DNA of 64,000 nucleotides from JABAYQ01 sp049890095 (GTDB lineage Bacteria; Bacteroidota; Bacteroidia; Flavobacteriales; UBA7312). The stretch is from contig JBMHCD010000010.1 in the NCBI GenBank assembly GCA_049890095.1, positions 124,001-188,000 of the forward strand, in the 5' to 3' direction. Under the pieces are notes generated by a model, which searched no databases, was not told where the DNA came from, and saw only the letters and a list, made by a program, of their open reading frames with translations. Position 1 is the first letter of the stretch. Every line of letters begins with the position of its first letter. A program made the position numbers and the translations under genes. Positions 17,496 through 26,750 of the stretch are shown piece by piece.

Positions 17496-19247
17496 TTAAT
17501 AATCTATTTCCAAATTAAATTGATCTCTTAAATTGTTTAAGGTATTATTTTTACTTGCCATTTTTTTAAACTTGTCTTCATCAGTATAAGCAATCATGTC
17601 TTTTTGTTCTAATTCTTTTATTTCAATCACTAGTTTTATTTTGTCGTTGTTGAGCGATTGCTTTAGGTGTTTTAGTAATATCAAATGATCTTCTAAAAAC
17701 ACACCTTCTTGTACTTTATTGTCTAGTGTTACTAAAATTGAAAAATCATTTTGTAGCTTTCCTGGATGAGATTTAACAATTGTCATGAAATTATGTTTAC
17801 TAGCATATTCTTTATTATTTTGAAAGTCTAACCAACATTTGTTCAATTCATCTTGATTAAAGGATGAAAAATTTTTAATGATTTCTTCTTCGCTGGAGGT
17901 TATTTCATTTTCTTTCTTTTGTACAGAAGAATTTATAGCGATAGTTCTTCGTTTAGTTTCGACCTTTAAAATTTTAGATTCTATTTGTTTTTCTTTTTTT
18001 ATTTCATTGGAAAAAACGTTGTTTTCAGAAATAGTTTTTTGTTCAACTTCTTTTTCAATATTTTGATTTATGGGAGTATTATCAGAAGTTTTTTTAGGAG
18101 AATCTTTATGAACTTTTACGTTAAAAGTTTTTTTTTCACTAGAATTTTCTGATTCAAGACCGTATCCGCATAATTTCATTAAAGTAAGTTCAACTAATAA
18201 ACGTTGATTTTTACTAGATTTATAATTTATGTCAGACTTGTTGCAAAGATCCAGAGCAAATAACAAAAAGGATTGAGAGCATAAATCTGATTGTTTTTTA
18301 TATTTTTCTTTTATACTTTGACTTACTTCTAAAAGTTTTAGAGTAGAATGATCTTTACAAACTAATAAGTTTCTAAAATGTTCTGCTAATCCGTTTAAGT
18401 AATTTTGACCATCAAACCCATTATTTAAAATTTCATCAAACAAAGCTAATGAGGAGGGGATGTGGTTTTGCAAAATGTTTTCAGTTGCTTTAAAGAAATA
18501 ATCGTAGTCTAAAATGTTTAGGTTTTGTACTACAGAATTGTAATCTAATTTATTTCCACAAAAGCTTACAATTTGATCAAATATTGATAGGGAATCTCGT
18601 AAAGCACCATCAGCTTTTTGTGCTATGATGTGCAGAGCATCTTCATCAGCTTCGATATTCTCACTTTGAGCAACAAATTGTAAGTGTGTTGTAATGTCTT
18701 CAATTTTAATTCTTTTGAAATCAAAAATTTGACATCTTGAAAGAATGGTAGGAATTATCTTATGTTTTTCTGTTGTTGCTAATATAAAAATAGCGTGGCT
18801 TGGGGGTTCTTCTAAGGTTTTTAAAAAGGCATTAAAGGCAGCTTGAGAAAGCATATGAACCTCATCAATAATATAAATATTATACTTGCCAACTTGAGGA
18901 GCAAATCTAACTTGATCTACTAATTCCCTTATTTTATCTACTCCATTATTAGAAGCAGCATCCAATTCGTGAATGTTGAACGAATTACTTTTGTTAAATC
19001 CATTACAAGATTCACAATTGTCACATGCTTCAATATTTTCTGTTCTATTAAAACAATTTATGGTTTTTGCTAAAATTCTTGCACAACTAGTTTTGCCAAC
19101 ACCTCTAGGACCGCAAAATAAAAAGGCTTGAGCTAATTGGTTATTTTTTATAGCATTTTTGAGAGTGTTTGTAATAGATTCCTGACCAACAACCGTATCA
19201 AAGGTTGAAGGACGATATTTTCGTGCTGAAACTATAAAATTATCCAT
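17496..19247 (-). CDS. dnaX: DNA polymerase III subunit gamma/tau
   Basis: ATPase subunit of the clamp loader. The 583-residue protein has Walker A GPRGVGKT (46-53), the zinc module Cys65, Cys75, Cys78, Cys81, Walker B IIDEVHML (127-134) and sensor 1 ATTE (157-160), with domain III ending near LVELTLMKLC (351-360). A Lys/Glu/Ser-rich linker (about 364-450) leads to a C-terminal domain that would contact the polymerase. The coding strand has a run of nine A's at codons 371-374 directly after domain III; a slip of one base in either direction meets a stop after two or three codons, which would give a gamma-sized product of 375-376 residues. A TATATTTG -7 box lies 22 nt upstream. Confidence 0.96.
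   Translation of the reverse strand: MDNFIVSARKYRPSTFDTVVGQESITNTLKNAIKNNQLAQAFLFCGPRGVGKTSCARILAKTINCFNRTENIEACDNCESCNGFNKSNSFNIHELDAASNNGVDKIRELVDQVRFAPQVGKYNIYIIDEVHMLSQAAFNAFLKTLEEPPSHAIFILATTEKHKIIPTILSRCQIFDFKRIKIEDITTHLQFVAQSENIEADEDALHIIAQKADGALRDSLSIFDQIVSFCGNKLDYNSVVQNLNILDYDYFFKATENILQNHIPSSLALFDEILNNGFDGQNYLNGLAEHFRNLLVCKDHSTLKLLEVSQSIKEKYKKQSDLCSQSFLLFALDLCNKSDINYKSSKNQRLLVELTLMKLCGYGLESENSSEKKTFNVKVHKDSPKKTSDNTPINQNIEKEVEQKTISENNVFSNEIKKEKQIESKILKVETKRRTIAINSSVQKKENEITSSEEEIIKNFSSFNQDELNKCWLDFQNNKEYASKHNFMTIVKSHPGKLQNDFSILVTLDNKVQEGVFLEDHLILLKHLKQSLNNDKIKLVIEIKELEQKDMIAYTDEDKFKKMASKNNTLNNLRDQFNLEIDY
18128..18136 (-). other. A9 homopolymer, candidate slippage site in dnaX
   Basis: Nine T's on the plus strand read as nine A's in dnaX mRNA, spanning Glu371-Lys372-Lys373-Thr374. 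Losing one A gives KKLLT then stop; gaining one gives KKNF then stop. The position is about 11 residues past the end of domain III, where gamma would be expected to end. Confidence 0.5.
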
Positions 19248-19269
19248 AAATCAATTACATGATTGCCCA

Positions 19270-19277
19270 CAAATATA
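19270..19277 (-). promoter_or_regulatory. -7 element of dnaX
   Basis: TATATTTG on the minus strand, 22 nt upstream of the dnaX ATG. Confidence 0.5.
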
Positions 19278-19315
19278 CTATTTGTATTCAAAAAATCTTA
19301 GATAATATCTAAAGT

Positions 19316-20173
19316 TTACAAACTATTTTTTGACGATAAAATTGATAAGAGTTCATCTTTAACTACTTTCTTATTTGTGATAGGAAAAATGTGTCCATAA
19401 CCTTCGATGGTTTTGGTTTGTAAATAATGTTTGTCAAAAACTTTTTTTGCAAAGTTTATATTGCCTGTGTAAGGTACTAATTTATCGTTTGAACCATGTA
19501 AGTATAAAATAGGTGTTTTTAATTTGTGCCACTCATTTTGTAGTCTATTTAATTCTTCTTCATGTTTCATTTTTTCTTCTTGGGCTATTATAAACGGGGT
19601 TGGAACCAACCATTTTGTAAGTTTTTTTTGAGCTATTTTTCCGATAGAAAAGTATCTTTCATCTTTAGGAGAAATAGCTGGTGCTAACATTATCACATGT
19701 TTTATTTTATCTTTTTTATTTAGAGCTATTTGCCCTGCTATAGGACCTCCAAACGACCATCCAACTAGTATAATTGGCGTATTTATTCGATCGATTAACA
19801 CTTCAATACTTTCTCCTTGTTTTTGTATTGAGGTTTGGGGCTTTCCAAAATCGGAATATCCATAACCTAATCTATCAATGGAAATTAAATTTGCCTTTTG
19901 ATTTAATTCATAATCATGTAAGTAATCTTCAAAATCAGTGCTAGATCCAGGAGCGCCATGAATAAAAAGGATGGTTGTTAGATCTTTATCTAATGGTTTT
20001 GATATTACATATCTCATTGTCTTATTTTCAAAAGAATAGGTTAACACTTGTCCTTCAAATCCATTTTTCGCTAGTTGTTTTATTATTTTCTGATCTGATT
20101 TTCTCATTGTAAGACATGCTGGTATAGAGAAGATTGTTGCAGTTGTAAGAATGGTACAAATAATTTTTTTCAT
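19316..20173 (-). CDS. Alpha/beta hydrolase, probable lipoprotein
   Basis: The 285-residue protein from the ATG at 20173 has a signal sequence ending SIPAC, a likely lipobox with Cys20. The hydrolase fold shows the oxyanion strand LFIHGAPGSS, the nucleophile elbow GWSFGG with Ser140, an acid in HGSNDKLVP and the catalytic His in GYGHIFP. The frame extends to 20248, but that part lacks signal features and approaches the rpsF promoter. The substrate is unknown; esterase or haloperoxidase-like relatives are possible. It lies alone between dnaX and the ribosomal operon. Confidence 0.88.
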   Translation of the reverse strand: MKKIICTILTTATIFSIPACLTMRKSDQKIIKQLAKNGFEGQVLTYSFENKTMRYVISKPLDKDLTTILFIHGAPGSSTDFEDYLHDYELNQKANLISIDRLGYGYSDFGKPQTSIQKQGESIEVLIDRINTPIILVGWSFGGPIAGQIALNKKDKIKHVIMLAPAISPKDERYFSIGKIAQKKLTKWLVPTPFIIAQEEKMKHEEELNRLQNEWHKLKTPILYLHGSNDKLVPYTGNINFAKKVFDKHYLQTKTIEGYGHIFPITNKKVVKDELLSILSSKNSL

Positions 20174-20247
20174 GTCATTTATGTAATGCTTAACAAGTAT
20201 AATCATAATGCATTCAAAAAACAAAAATATGTCAAGTCTATTTTTCA

Positions 20248-20278
20248 TTTGTTTAATAAGATAATTTTCATATTTTTG
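20248..20278 (+). promoter_or_regulatory. Full Bacteroidota promoter of rpsF-rpsR-rplI
   Basis: TTTG (20248-20251) and TATTTTTG (20271-20278) are separated by 19 nt, matching the -33/-7 consensus closely. The leader of about 42 nt contains a purine-rich AGAAGGA 18-25 nt before the ATG. Confidence 0.8.
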
Positions 20279-20324
20279 CGACCCTTTTTTAAGGTAAAGA
20301 AGGATTAACTTAAATTATTTATTT

Positions 20325-20675
20325 ATGAACCATTACGAAACCGTTTTCATTTTGAATCCCGTTTTGTCTGAAGATCAGACAAAGGAGACGGTACAAAAGT
20401 TCAAAGGACTTTTAAAAGATGGCAATTCTAAAATTATTGCCGAAGAACAGTGGGGCTTGAAAAAAATGGCTTACAGTATCCAAAAGAAAAAAACAGGTTT
20501 TTATTTCTTGTTTGAGTATGTTACGGATAGTAAAGAATTATTAGACAAGCTTGACTTAGCATTTAAGCGTGAGGAAAGAATTATGCGTTGGATAACTGTA
20601 AAGTTAGATAAGCATGCAGTTGCTTATGCAGAAAGCAGAAGAAAAAGATTAAACACTAAAAAACAGGAAGCATAA
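20325..20675 (+). CDS. rpsF: 30S ribosomal protein S6
   Basis: The 116-residue S6 begins MNHYETVFILNPVLSEDQ and has the conserved AEEQWGLKKMAYSIQKKKTG and FKREERIMRW segments. S6 binds S18 on the platform of the small subunit. First gene of rpsF-rpsR-rplI. Its leader region (about 20283-20324) is a possible site for autoregulation by the S6:S18 complex, as known elsewhere, but I could not confirm the motif. Confidence 0.98.
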   Translation: MNHYETVFILNPVLSEDQTKETVQKFKGLLKDGNSKIIAEEQWGLKKMAYSIQKKKTGFYFLFEYVTDSKELLDKLDLAFKREERIMRWITVKLDKHAVAYAESRRKRLNTKKQEA

Positions 20676-20938
20676 TGGCAGATAATATTAGATACTTAGC
20701 ACCTGTAGATGTAAACAATAGAAGTGCGAAAAAATATTGCCGCTTTAAGAAAGCCGGTATTAAATACATCGACTATAAAGATCCAGACTTTTTGATGCGA
20801 TTTGTTAATGATCAAGGTAAAATTTTACCAAGAAGAATTACAGGAACGTCATTAAAGTTTCAAAGAAAAGTTTCACAAGCAATTAAGCGTTGTCGTCATT
20901 TGGCATTAATGCCATATGTTGGTGACCTACTAAAATAA
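20675..20938 (+). CDS. rpsR: 30S ribosomal protein S18
   Basis: The 87-residue S18 shows the basic signature KKYCRFKKAGIKYIDYKD and the C-terminal AIKRCRHLALMPYV. Its start overlaps the rpsF stop by one base (TAATG), as expected for coupled synthesis of the S6-S18 pair. Confidence 0.98.
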   Translation: MADNIRYLAPVDVNNRSAKKYCRFKKAGIKYIDYKDPDFLMRFVNDQGKILPRRITGTSLKFQRKVSQAIKRCRHLALMPYVGDLLK

Positions 20939-20947
20939 TCCAAGGTT

Positions 20948-21394
20948 ATGCAATTGATATTATTACAAGACGTAGAAAAGTTGGGTTTTAAAGATGAGTT
21001 AGTAACTGTTAAAAACGGTTATGGAAGAAACTTTTTAATTCCTCAAGGAAAAGCAGTTTTAGCTACTGAATCTGCTGTAAAAGTTCTTGAAGAAAACCTA
21101 AGACAAAGAGCCAAAAAGGAATCCAAAATTATTGAAGATGCTAATAAAGTAGCTGAAGCTTTAAATGGTTTAAACATTAAGTTAACTGCAAAAACTATTG
21201 AAGGTGGTAAGCAGTTGTTTGGTTCAATTAATTCAAATCACTTAGCAGACGAGATTATTAAAATGGGTCATTCTGTTGACAAAAAATTTGTTAAGTTAAG
21301 TAACATCAAACAAGTTGGTGTTTACAATGCTGAAGTGAGATTACACCGTGAAGTAAAAGCTGAATTGACTGTAGAGGTTGTAGCTGCAAAATAA
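20948..21394 (+). CDS. rplI: 50S ribosomal protein L9
   Basis: The 148-residue L9 begins MQLILLQDVEKLGFKDELV and includes the GYGRNFLIPQGKAVLAT signature, a long central helix and the C-terminal domain. Starts 9 nt after rpsR and is followed by a strong terminator. Confidence 0.98.
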   Translation: MQLILLQDVEKLGFKDELVTVKNGYGRNFLIPQGKAVLATESAVKVLEENLRQRAKKESKIIEDANKVAEALNGLNIKLTAKTIEGGKQLFGSINSNHLADEIIKMGHSVDKKFVKLSNIKQVGVYNAEVRLHREVKAELTVEVVAAK

Positions 21395-21417
21395 ACGGAA
21401 TAAAATATTTTGTAAAG

Positions 21418-21443
21418 AGCCCATCATCGATGGGCTTTTTTTT
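21418..21443 (+). terminator. Terminator after rplI
   Basis: An 8-bp perfect stem (21418-21425 with 21429-21436) and an eight-T tract. The T tract overlaps the stop codon of the convergent ABC permease gene. Confidence 0.85.
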
Positions 21444-22671
21444 ATTCGTATCTTAATGCTTCTATAGGATCTAACCTCGCAGCTTTTATTGCAGGAATTA
21501 TACCTGATAAAAGTCCTACTACTATACATATGGCTAGTCCATAACTTATCCATAACCAAGGAATAATAAAAACACCTCCTGTAAATGCTGATGTAAGATT
21601 ACCAACAGCTATTCCAAAAATTATTCCTGCTATTCCTCCAATTTGACAAATGACAATTCCTTCAATAAGAAATTGATTTCTGATAATATTAGGAGTTGCT
21701 CCTAATGCTTTTCTCACGCCAATTTCTTTAGTTCGTTCTGTTACTGACACAAGCATTATATTCATTAATCCTATAGCAGAGCCTATAAGTGTAATTATAC
21801 CAATTACGGATGCTGCTATAGAAACATACTTTAAATTATCGATAAGGATTTGTGCTAAATTATCGGAGCGAATAATATCAAAATTATTTTCGTCTTTTGG
21901 ACTAAGCTTTCTTGTTACTCTCATTTGAGCAGTAGCTTCACTTATTGCGGTTTCAAGCATTTCTGAACCCATTGCCAGGCAGCTTATAGTAAAAGATTGG
22001 TTTGCATATCCGAAGTGTCTACGAGCATTTGCTATAGGTATCAAACAGTTTTTATCTCCCCCAAAACTTATGCTAGACCCTTTTTCTTCTAATACTCCAA
22101 TTACTACATATTTGTTTTCTCCTATTCGAATAAATTTAGAAATTGCCGATTGATTATCGAAAAGAAGTTTTGCTGTTTCTTTACCAAGTATGACAACATT
22201 TTTACCAGAAAGAGCTTCTTCATTATTAAAGTTTCTTCCATATTTTAGCTTGTAACCTGCTGTTGCTAAGTAATTTTCATCTACTCCCATTATATCCACA
22301 TTAGGATCTGTTTTTTTGGAATTGTATCGAATAATTCCTGTTGATGTGGCTCTTGTAGAAATAGAAGTAAGGTTAGTACTATTTTTTTTAAAATGTTGGG
22401 CTTCAGCGTAGGTAATAAATTTATACCTTTTTGCTTTTCGTCCTTTTTTACCTACTTGAATTCTAGCTCCTTTATTTCGAATATTAAAAGTGTTTGCTCC
22501 CATGCTAGTGAAGTTTTCATTAATAGAGGAATTGATGGATTCAATAGCGGTTTGTATTCCCACTAAAGCTGTTATTCCAATTGCAATAATAAAAATAGTT
22601 AGTACGGTTCTTAATAAATTAGTTCGAATAGAATTGAGAGCAATTTTTATGTTTTCGAATAGTAGTTGCAT
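21442..22671 (-). CDS. MacB-like ABC transporter permease
   Basis: The 409-residue permease has TM1 at about 21-43, a large periplasmic MacB_PCD domain (about 48-240), and three C-terminal membrane segments with the FtsX-domain motif VTERTKEIGVRKALGA (about 309-324). The short C-terminus ends DPIEALRYE, the usual MacB-type ending. Such permeases work with a separate or fused ATPase in tripartite efflux or lipoprotein release, but no ABC ATPase or membrane fusion protein is adjacent here, so the partner must be encoded elsewhere. Confidence 0.92.
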   Translation of the reverse strand: MQLLFENIKIALNSIRTNLLRTVLTIFIIAIGITALVGIQTAIESINSSINENFTSMGANTFNIRNKGARIQVGKKGRKAKRYKFITYAEAQHFKKNSTNLTSISTRATSTGIIRYNSKKTDPNVDIMGVDENYLATAGYKLKYGRNFNNEEALSGKNVVILGKETAKLLFDNQSAISKFIRIGENKYVVIGVLEEKGSSISFGGDKNCLIPIANARRHFGYANQSFTISCLAMGSEMLETAISEATAQMRVTRKLSPKDENNFDIIRSDNLAQILIDNLKYVSIAASVIGIITLIGSAIGLMNIMLVSVTERTKEIGVRKALGATPNIIRNQFLIEGIVICQIGGIAGIIFGIAVGNLTSAFTGGVFIIPWLWISYGLAICIVVGLLSGIIPAIKAARLDPIEALRYE

Positions 22672-22719
22672 TAGGATGCAATATAGAGATAAATTCTTTT
22701 ATTTCTGAGATGAAAAATG

Positions 22720-22727
22720 TAGATTTG
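22720..22727 (+). promoter_or_regulatory. -7 element of aconitase gene
   Basis: TAGATTTG, a perfect consensus match 41 nt upstream of the aconitase ATG. Confidence 0.55.
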
Positions 22728-22768
22728 CGATTGGCTAAGTTCAAAGATAATTTTAAAAAAATAGATGT

Positions 22769-25036
22769 ATGGCGTTTGATATTGACATGATTAAGAAAGT
22801 TTACTCTCAATTTCCTGAGCGAATTTCTCAGGTAAGAAAAGTGGTTGGAAAACCATTGACTCTTTCCGAAAAAATTCTCTATGCTCATCTTTGGGAGGAG
22901 TCCACTAATACCGCATTCGAAAGAGGAAAAGATTATGTTGATTTTGGACCGGATAGAGTGGCAATGCAAGATGCTACTGCACAAATGGCTTTACTTCAAT
23001 TTATGCAAGCAGGAAAAGATAAAGTTGCCGTTCCTTCAACAGCTCATGCAGATCATTTAATACAAGCTAAAATAGGAGCAGACAAAGACCTTCAAAATAG
23101 TTTAAATACAAATAATGAGGTATTTAATTTTTTGAGTTCTGTTTGTAACAAATACGGAATTGGTTTTTGGAAGCCAGGTGCGGGAATCATTCATCAAGTA
23201 GTTTTAGAAAATTATGCATTTCCAGGAGGTATGATGATTGGAACGGATTCTCATACTGTTAACGCAGGTGGATTAGGAATGGTAGCAATTGGAGTAGGTG
23301 GTGCAGATGCGGTAGATGTAATGGCAGGGATGCCTTGGGAGTTGAAATTCCCTAAATTAATTGGTATTAAACTAACTGGAGAATTAAATGGTTGGACATC
23401 TGCAAAAGATGTAATTCTTAAAGTTGCAGGCATATTAACTGTAAAGGGAGGAACTGGCTGTATTGTAGAATATTTTGGAGATGGTGCAAAGTCTTTGTCT
23501 TGTACTGGAAAAGGAACAATTTGCAATATGGGAGCAGAGATTGGTGCCACAACTTCTACATTTGGTTACGACGAGAGCATGGAAAGATATCTACGATCGA
23601 CCAATAGAGATGATGTTGCAGATGCGGCTAATGAAATAAAAGAGCATTTAACAGGTGATGCAGAAGTATATGCTAATCCGGAACAATATTTTGATCAAGT
23701 AATTGAAATTAACTTATCTGAATTAACTCCTCATTTAAATGGTCCTTTTACTCCAGATTTAGCAACTCCGGTGTCTAATATGAAAGAAAAAGCTATTGAA
23801 AATGATTGGCCATTAGATATTGAATGGGCACTTATAGGTTCATGTACCAATTCTTCTTATGAAGATTTAACTAGAGCTGCTTCTATTGTAGAAGATGCTG
23901 TAAGCAAAGGGGTTAAGCCAAAAGCAATTTTAGGAATAAATCCAGGTTCTGAACAAGTTCGATATACCGCTGAAAGAGACGGATTATTAAATACGTTTAA
24001 TAAGTTTGAATCTACTCGAATATTTACTAACGCATGTGGACCATGTATTGGACAATGGGATAGAGAAGGAGCAGAAAAACAAGAAAAGAATTCAATAGTT
24101 CATTCATTCAACAGAAATTTTGCTAAAAGAGCAGATGGTAACCCGAATACTCACGCTTTTGTAGCTTCTCCAGAAATGGTAGCAGCAATAGCTATTTCAG
24201 GAAGATTAGATTTTAATCCTATTACGGATAGTCTAAAAAATGAATCTGGAGAACAGATTATGTTGAGCGAACCTAAAGGAATGGAATTACCAGAAAATGG
24301 TTTTGGAGTTGAAGATAATGGGTATCAAGCTCCTGCAAAAGATGGTTCTGGTATTGACGTAGTTGTCAAACCAGATTCTAAAAGATTACAATTATTAACT
24401 CCATTCAGCCCATGGAACGGACAAAATATTACTGGAGCTAAGTTGCTTATCAAGGCAAAAGGTAAGTGTACTACAGACCATATTTCTATGGCTGGTCCAT
24501 GGTTGAGGTTTAGGGGGCATTTAGACAATATTTCTAATAATTGTCTTATTGGTGCTGTCAATGCTTTCAGTGACAATACTAATGCAGTTGTTAGCCAAAT
24601 TGATGGTTCTACTGATGAGGTTCCTAATGTTGCTAGATCATACAAAGCGGCTGGTATCCCTTCAATAGTTGTAGGAGATCATAATTATGGGGAAGGTTCT
24701 TCAAGAGAGCATGCAGCTATGGAACCAAGACATTTGGGTGTTTGTGCTGTAATTGTAAAATCTTTTGCTAGGATTCATGAAACCAACCTAAAGAAACAAG
24801 GAATGTTAGGTCTTACCTTTGATGTAGAGTCAGATTATGATAAAATTAGAGAAGATGATACCTTTAATTTTATTGATTTAGAAAATTTTTCACCATCTAA
24901 GCAACTTACCTTAGAAGTGATGCATGCAGATGGTACTAAAGATACTATAAAACTAAATCACACTTATAATGCTCAACAAATAGAATGGTTTAAAGCAGGT
25001 TCTGCTTTAAATTTAATTAGAAAGCAAAATGTTTAA
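22769..25036 (+). CDS. acn: Aconitate hydratase (mitochondrial-type)
   Basis: Interconverts citrate and isocitrate in the TCA cycle using a [4Fe-4S] cluster. The 755-residue protein has the cluster cysteines Cys359 in IGSCTNSS and Cys423/Cys426 in NACGPCIGQW, the GTDSHTVNAGGLG motif (158-170) and, in the swivel domain, GEGSSREHAAMEPR. Length and sequence fit the mitochondrial AcnA-like group common in Bacteroidota, not AcnB. Single-gene unit between its own promoter and a strong terminator. Confidence 0.97.
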   Translation: MAFDIDMIKKVYSQFPERISQVRKVVGKPLTLSEKILYAHLWEESTNTAFERGKDYVDFGPDRVAMQDATAQMALLQFMQAGKDKVAVPSTAHADHLIQAKIGADKDLQNSLNTNNEVFNFLSSVCNKYGIGFWKPGAGIIHQVVLENYAFPGGMMIGTDSHTVNAGGLGMVAIGVGGADAVDVMAGMPWELKFPKLIGIKLTGELNGWTSAKDVILKVAGILTVKGGTGCIVEYFGDGAKSLSCTGKGTICNMGAEIGATTSTFGYDESMERYLRSTNRDDVADAANEIKEHLTGDAEVYANPEQYFDQVIEINLSELTPHLNGPFTPDLATPVSNMKEKAIENDWPLDIEWALIGSCTNSSYEDLTRAASIVEDAVSKGVKPKAILGINPGSEQVRYTAERDGLLNTFNKFESTRIFTNACGPCIGQWDREGAEKQEKNSIVHSFNRNFAKRADGNPNTHAFVASPEMVAAIAISGRLDFNPITDSLKNESGEQIMLSEPKGMELPENGFGVEDNGYQAPAKDGSGIDVVVKPDSKRLQLLTPFSPWNGQNITGAKLLIKAKGKCTTDHISMAGPWLRFRGHLDNISNNCLIGAVNAFSDNTNAVVSQIDGSTDEVPNVARSYKAAGIPSIVVGDHNYGEGSSREHAAMEPRHLGVCAVIVKSFARIHETNLKKQGMLGLTFDVESDYDKIREDDTFNFIDLENFSPSKQLTLEVMHADGTKDTIKLNHTYNAQQIEWFKAGSALNLIRKQNV

Positions 25037-25052
25037 CTAAATTTTTAAATAT

Positions 25053-25087
25053 AAAAAAAGCCCGAGCAAATTGCTCGGGCTTTTTTG
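25053..25087. terminator. Bidirectional terminator between acn and sulP-type gene
   Basis: A GC-rich stem GCCCGAGC/GCTCGGGC with loop AAATT, flanked by A's and T's on both sides, between two convergent genes. Confidence 0.9.
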
Positions 25088-25088
25088 T

Positions 25089-26663
25089 TTAATTGTTTGT
25101 TGCTTTTCTGTAATTATCTATAGCAACAAAATAGTTAGGATCTTCTAAAATATTTACATCGCAAATTTTCTTTGCTTTATTAATTAATTTAATGCAGTCT
25201 GGAGACAAGTGTCTTAAATGAATAATTTTATTTGATTGCAGATATTTTTCAGCCAATTTATTAATTGCTTCAATAGCTGATTGATCCATTATTTTAGAAT
25301 CTTTAAAATCAATAATTATTTCATTGGGGTCATTTTTTATGTCAAATTTACTCATGAATAATTCTGTAGAGCCAAAAAATAAAGGGCCATAAATTTCGTA
25401 GTGTTTCACACCATACTCATCAGTCGATTTTCTTGCTCTGATTCGTTTTGCATTTTCCCATGCGAAAACTAATGAAGCAACGATTACTCCAGAAATAACC
25501 GCTATGGCAAGGTCAAAAATAACAGTCATTAAAGTCACTAATAGGATAACAAAAATATCTGCTTTAGGAACTTTGTTAATTATTCTAAAGGAATTCCAAG
25601 CAAAAGTTCCTATCACAACCATAAACATCACTCCAACCAAAGCAGAAATAGGAATCATTTCGATATAAGTAGAACCAAATAAAATGAAGCATAGTAATGC
25701 AACAGAGGCTGTAACACCTGAAAGCCTTCCTCTACCACCAGATTTAATGTTAATAATACTTTGACCTATCATTGCACATCCGCCCATGCCACCAAATAGT
25801 CCGTTGATGATGTTTGCACTACCTTGTGCTACACATTCTCTATTTCCATGTCCGTGAGATTCGGTTAGTTCGTCGATTAAATTTAAAGTCATCAAGGATT
25901 CAATCAATCCTATTGCAGCTAAAATAAGTGCATAAGGAAGCATAAAAAACAAACTTTCTATGTTAAATGGTATTACAGGGAAATTAAAAGATGGAAGCCC
26001 AGCCTTAATACCACTACCGCCTCCTTCTATTATGAAAGATTGTACGGTTGAAGTATCTATTTTGCCAAAAATAACTATGCAACTAACTACAATAATAGCA
26101 CTTAATGCTGCGGGTATTTTTTTAGTTAATTTAGGAAGAAAAAACATAATTGCCATTGTTAGTAATACCAAGCCAATCATATTAGTCATTTGTGTTTGAG
26201 CAAGCCATTCACCTTCGGATTTAAACATATTAAGCTGCGAAAGAAAAATCACAATTGCCAAACCATTAACAAAACCCATCATAACAGAACTGGGTATCAT
26301 ACGAATAAATTTACCTAGTTTTAAAGCTCCTGCTAGTATCTGTATTGTACCTGCTAATAGTAAGGTAAAAAATAAATATTGTAAGCCCATTTCTTGACCG
26401 CCCATTTCTACACCTTCCCTAATCAGGTGTACCATAACCACAGCCATTGCTCCAGTAGCTCCTGAAATCATCCCAGGTCTTCCGCCAAATAAAGAAGTTA
26501 CAATCCCCATCATAAATGCTCCATATAAACCAATTATGGGAGAAACTCCAGCTACAAAAGCAAATGCTACTGCTTCTGGTACCAAAGCTAAGGCAACAGT
26601 TAATCCAGATAAAATATCATCTTTGACTGTACCTTGTTTTTTATCAATAAAATTATAGTTCAA
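25089..26663 (-). CDS. SulP family inorganic anion transporter with STAS domain
   Basis: The 524-residue protein has about 12 membrane segments with the SulP start SGLTVALALVPEAVAFAFVA (about 19-38) and the GGMGGCAMIGQSIINIKSGG segment, then a C-terminal STAS domain (about 425-520). The group carries sulfate, bicarbonate or other anions, with Na+ or H+. The start is a TTG codon at 26663; no ATG occurs before the conserved N-terminus. A TACATTTG -7 box is 20 nt upstream. Confidence 0.93.
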   Translation of the reverse strand: MNYNFIDKKQGTVKDDILSGLTVALALVPEAVAFAFVAGVSPIIGLYGAFMMGIVTSLFGGRPGMISGATGAMAVVMVHLIREGVEMGGQEMGLQYLFFTLLLAGTIQILAGALKLGKFIRMIPSSVMMGFVNGLAIVIFLSQLNMFKSEGEWLAQTQMTNMIGLVLLTMAIMFFLPKLTKKIPAALSAIIVVSCIVIFGKIDTSTVQSFIIEGGGSGIKAGLPSFNFPVIPFNIESLFFMLPYALILAAIGLIESLMTLNLIDELTESHGHGNRECVAQGSANIINGLFGGMGGCAMIGQSIINIKSGGRGRLSGVTASVALLCFILFGSTYIEMIPISALVGVMFMVVIGTFAWNSFRIINKVPKADIFVILLVTLMTVIFDLAIAVISGVIVASLVFAWENAKRIRARKSTDEYGVKHYEIYGPLFFGSTELFMSKFDIKNDPNEIIIDFKDSKIMDQSAIEAINKLAEKYLQSNKIIHLRHLSPDCIKLINKAKKICDVNILEDPNYFVAIDNYRKATNN

Positions 26664-26683
26664 AACGTATATGTATTAAGCGG

Positions 26684-26691
26684 CAAATGTA
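26684..26691 (-). promoter_or_regulatory. -7 element of the SulP gene
   Basis: TACATTTG on the minus strand, 20 nt upstream of the TTG start. Confidence 0.55.
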
Positions 26692-26735
26692 TGATTTAAA
26701 GTGACAAATAAAACCAGTATTGAAAATAAAAATTG

Positions 26736-26743
26736 TACCTTCG
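26736..26743 (+). promoter_or_regulatory. Possible -7 element of the MFS gene (one mismatch)
   Basis: TACCTTCG ends 7 nt before the GTG start at 26751. It overlaps an upstream in-frame TTG, arguing that the gene begins at GTG. Confidence 0.35.
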
Positions 26744-26750
26744 GTTTATA

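Noticed and set aside
20283..20324. S6:S18-binding autoregulatory leader
   Set aside because: The rpsF leader is in the right place, but I could not find a convincing CCG-bulge stem; left as a possibility in the rpsF entry.
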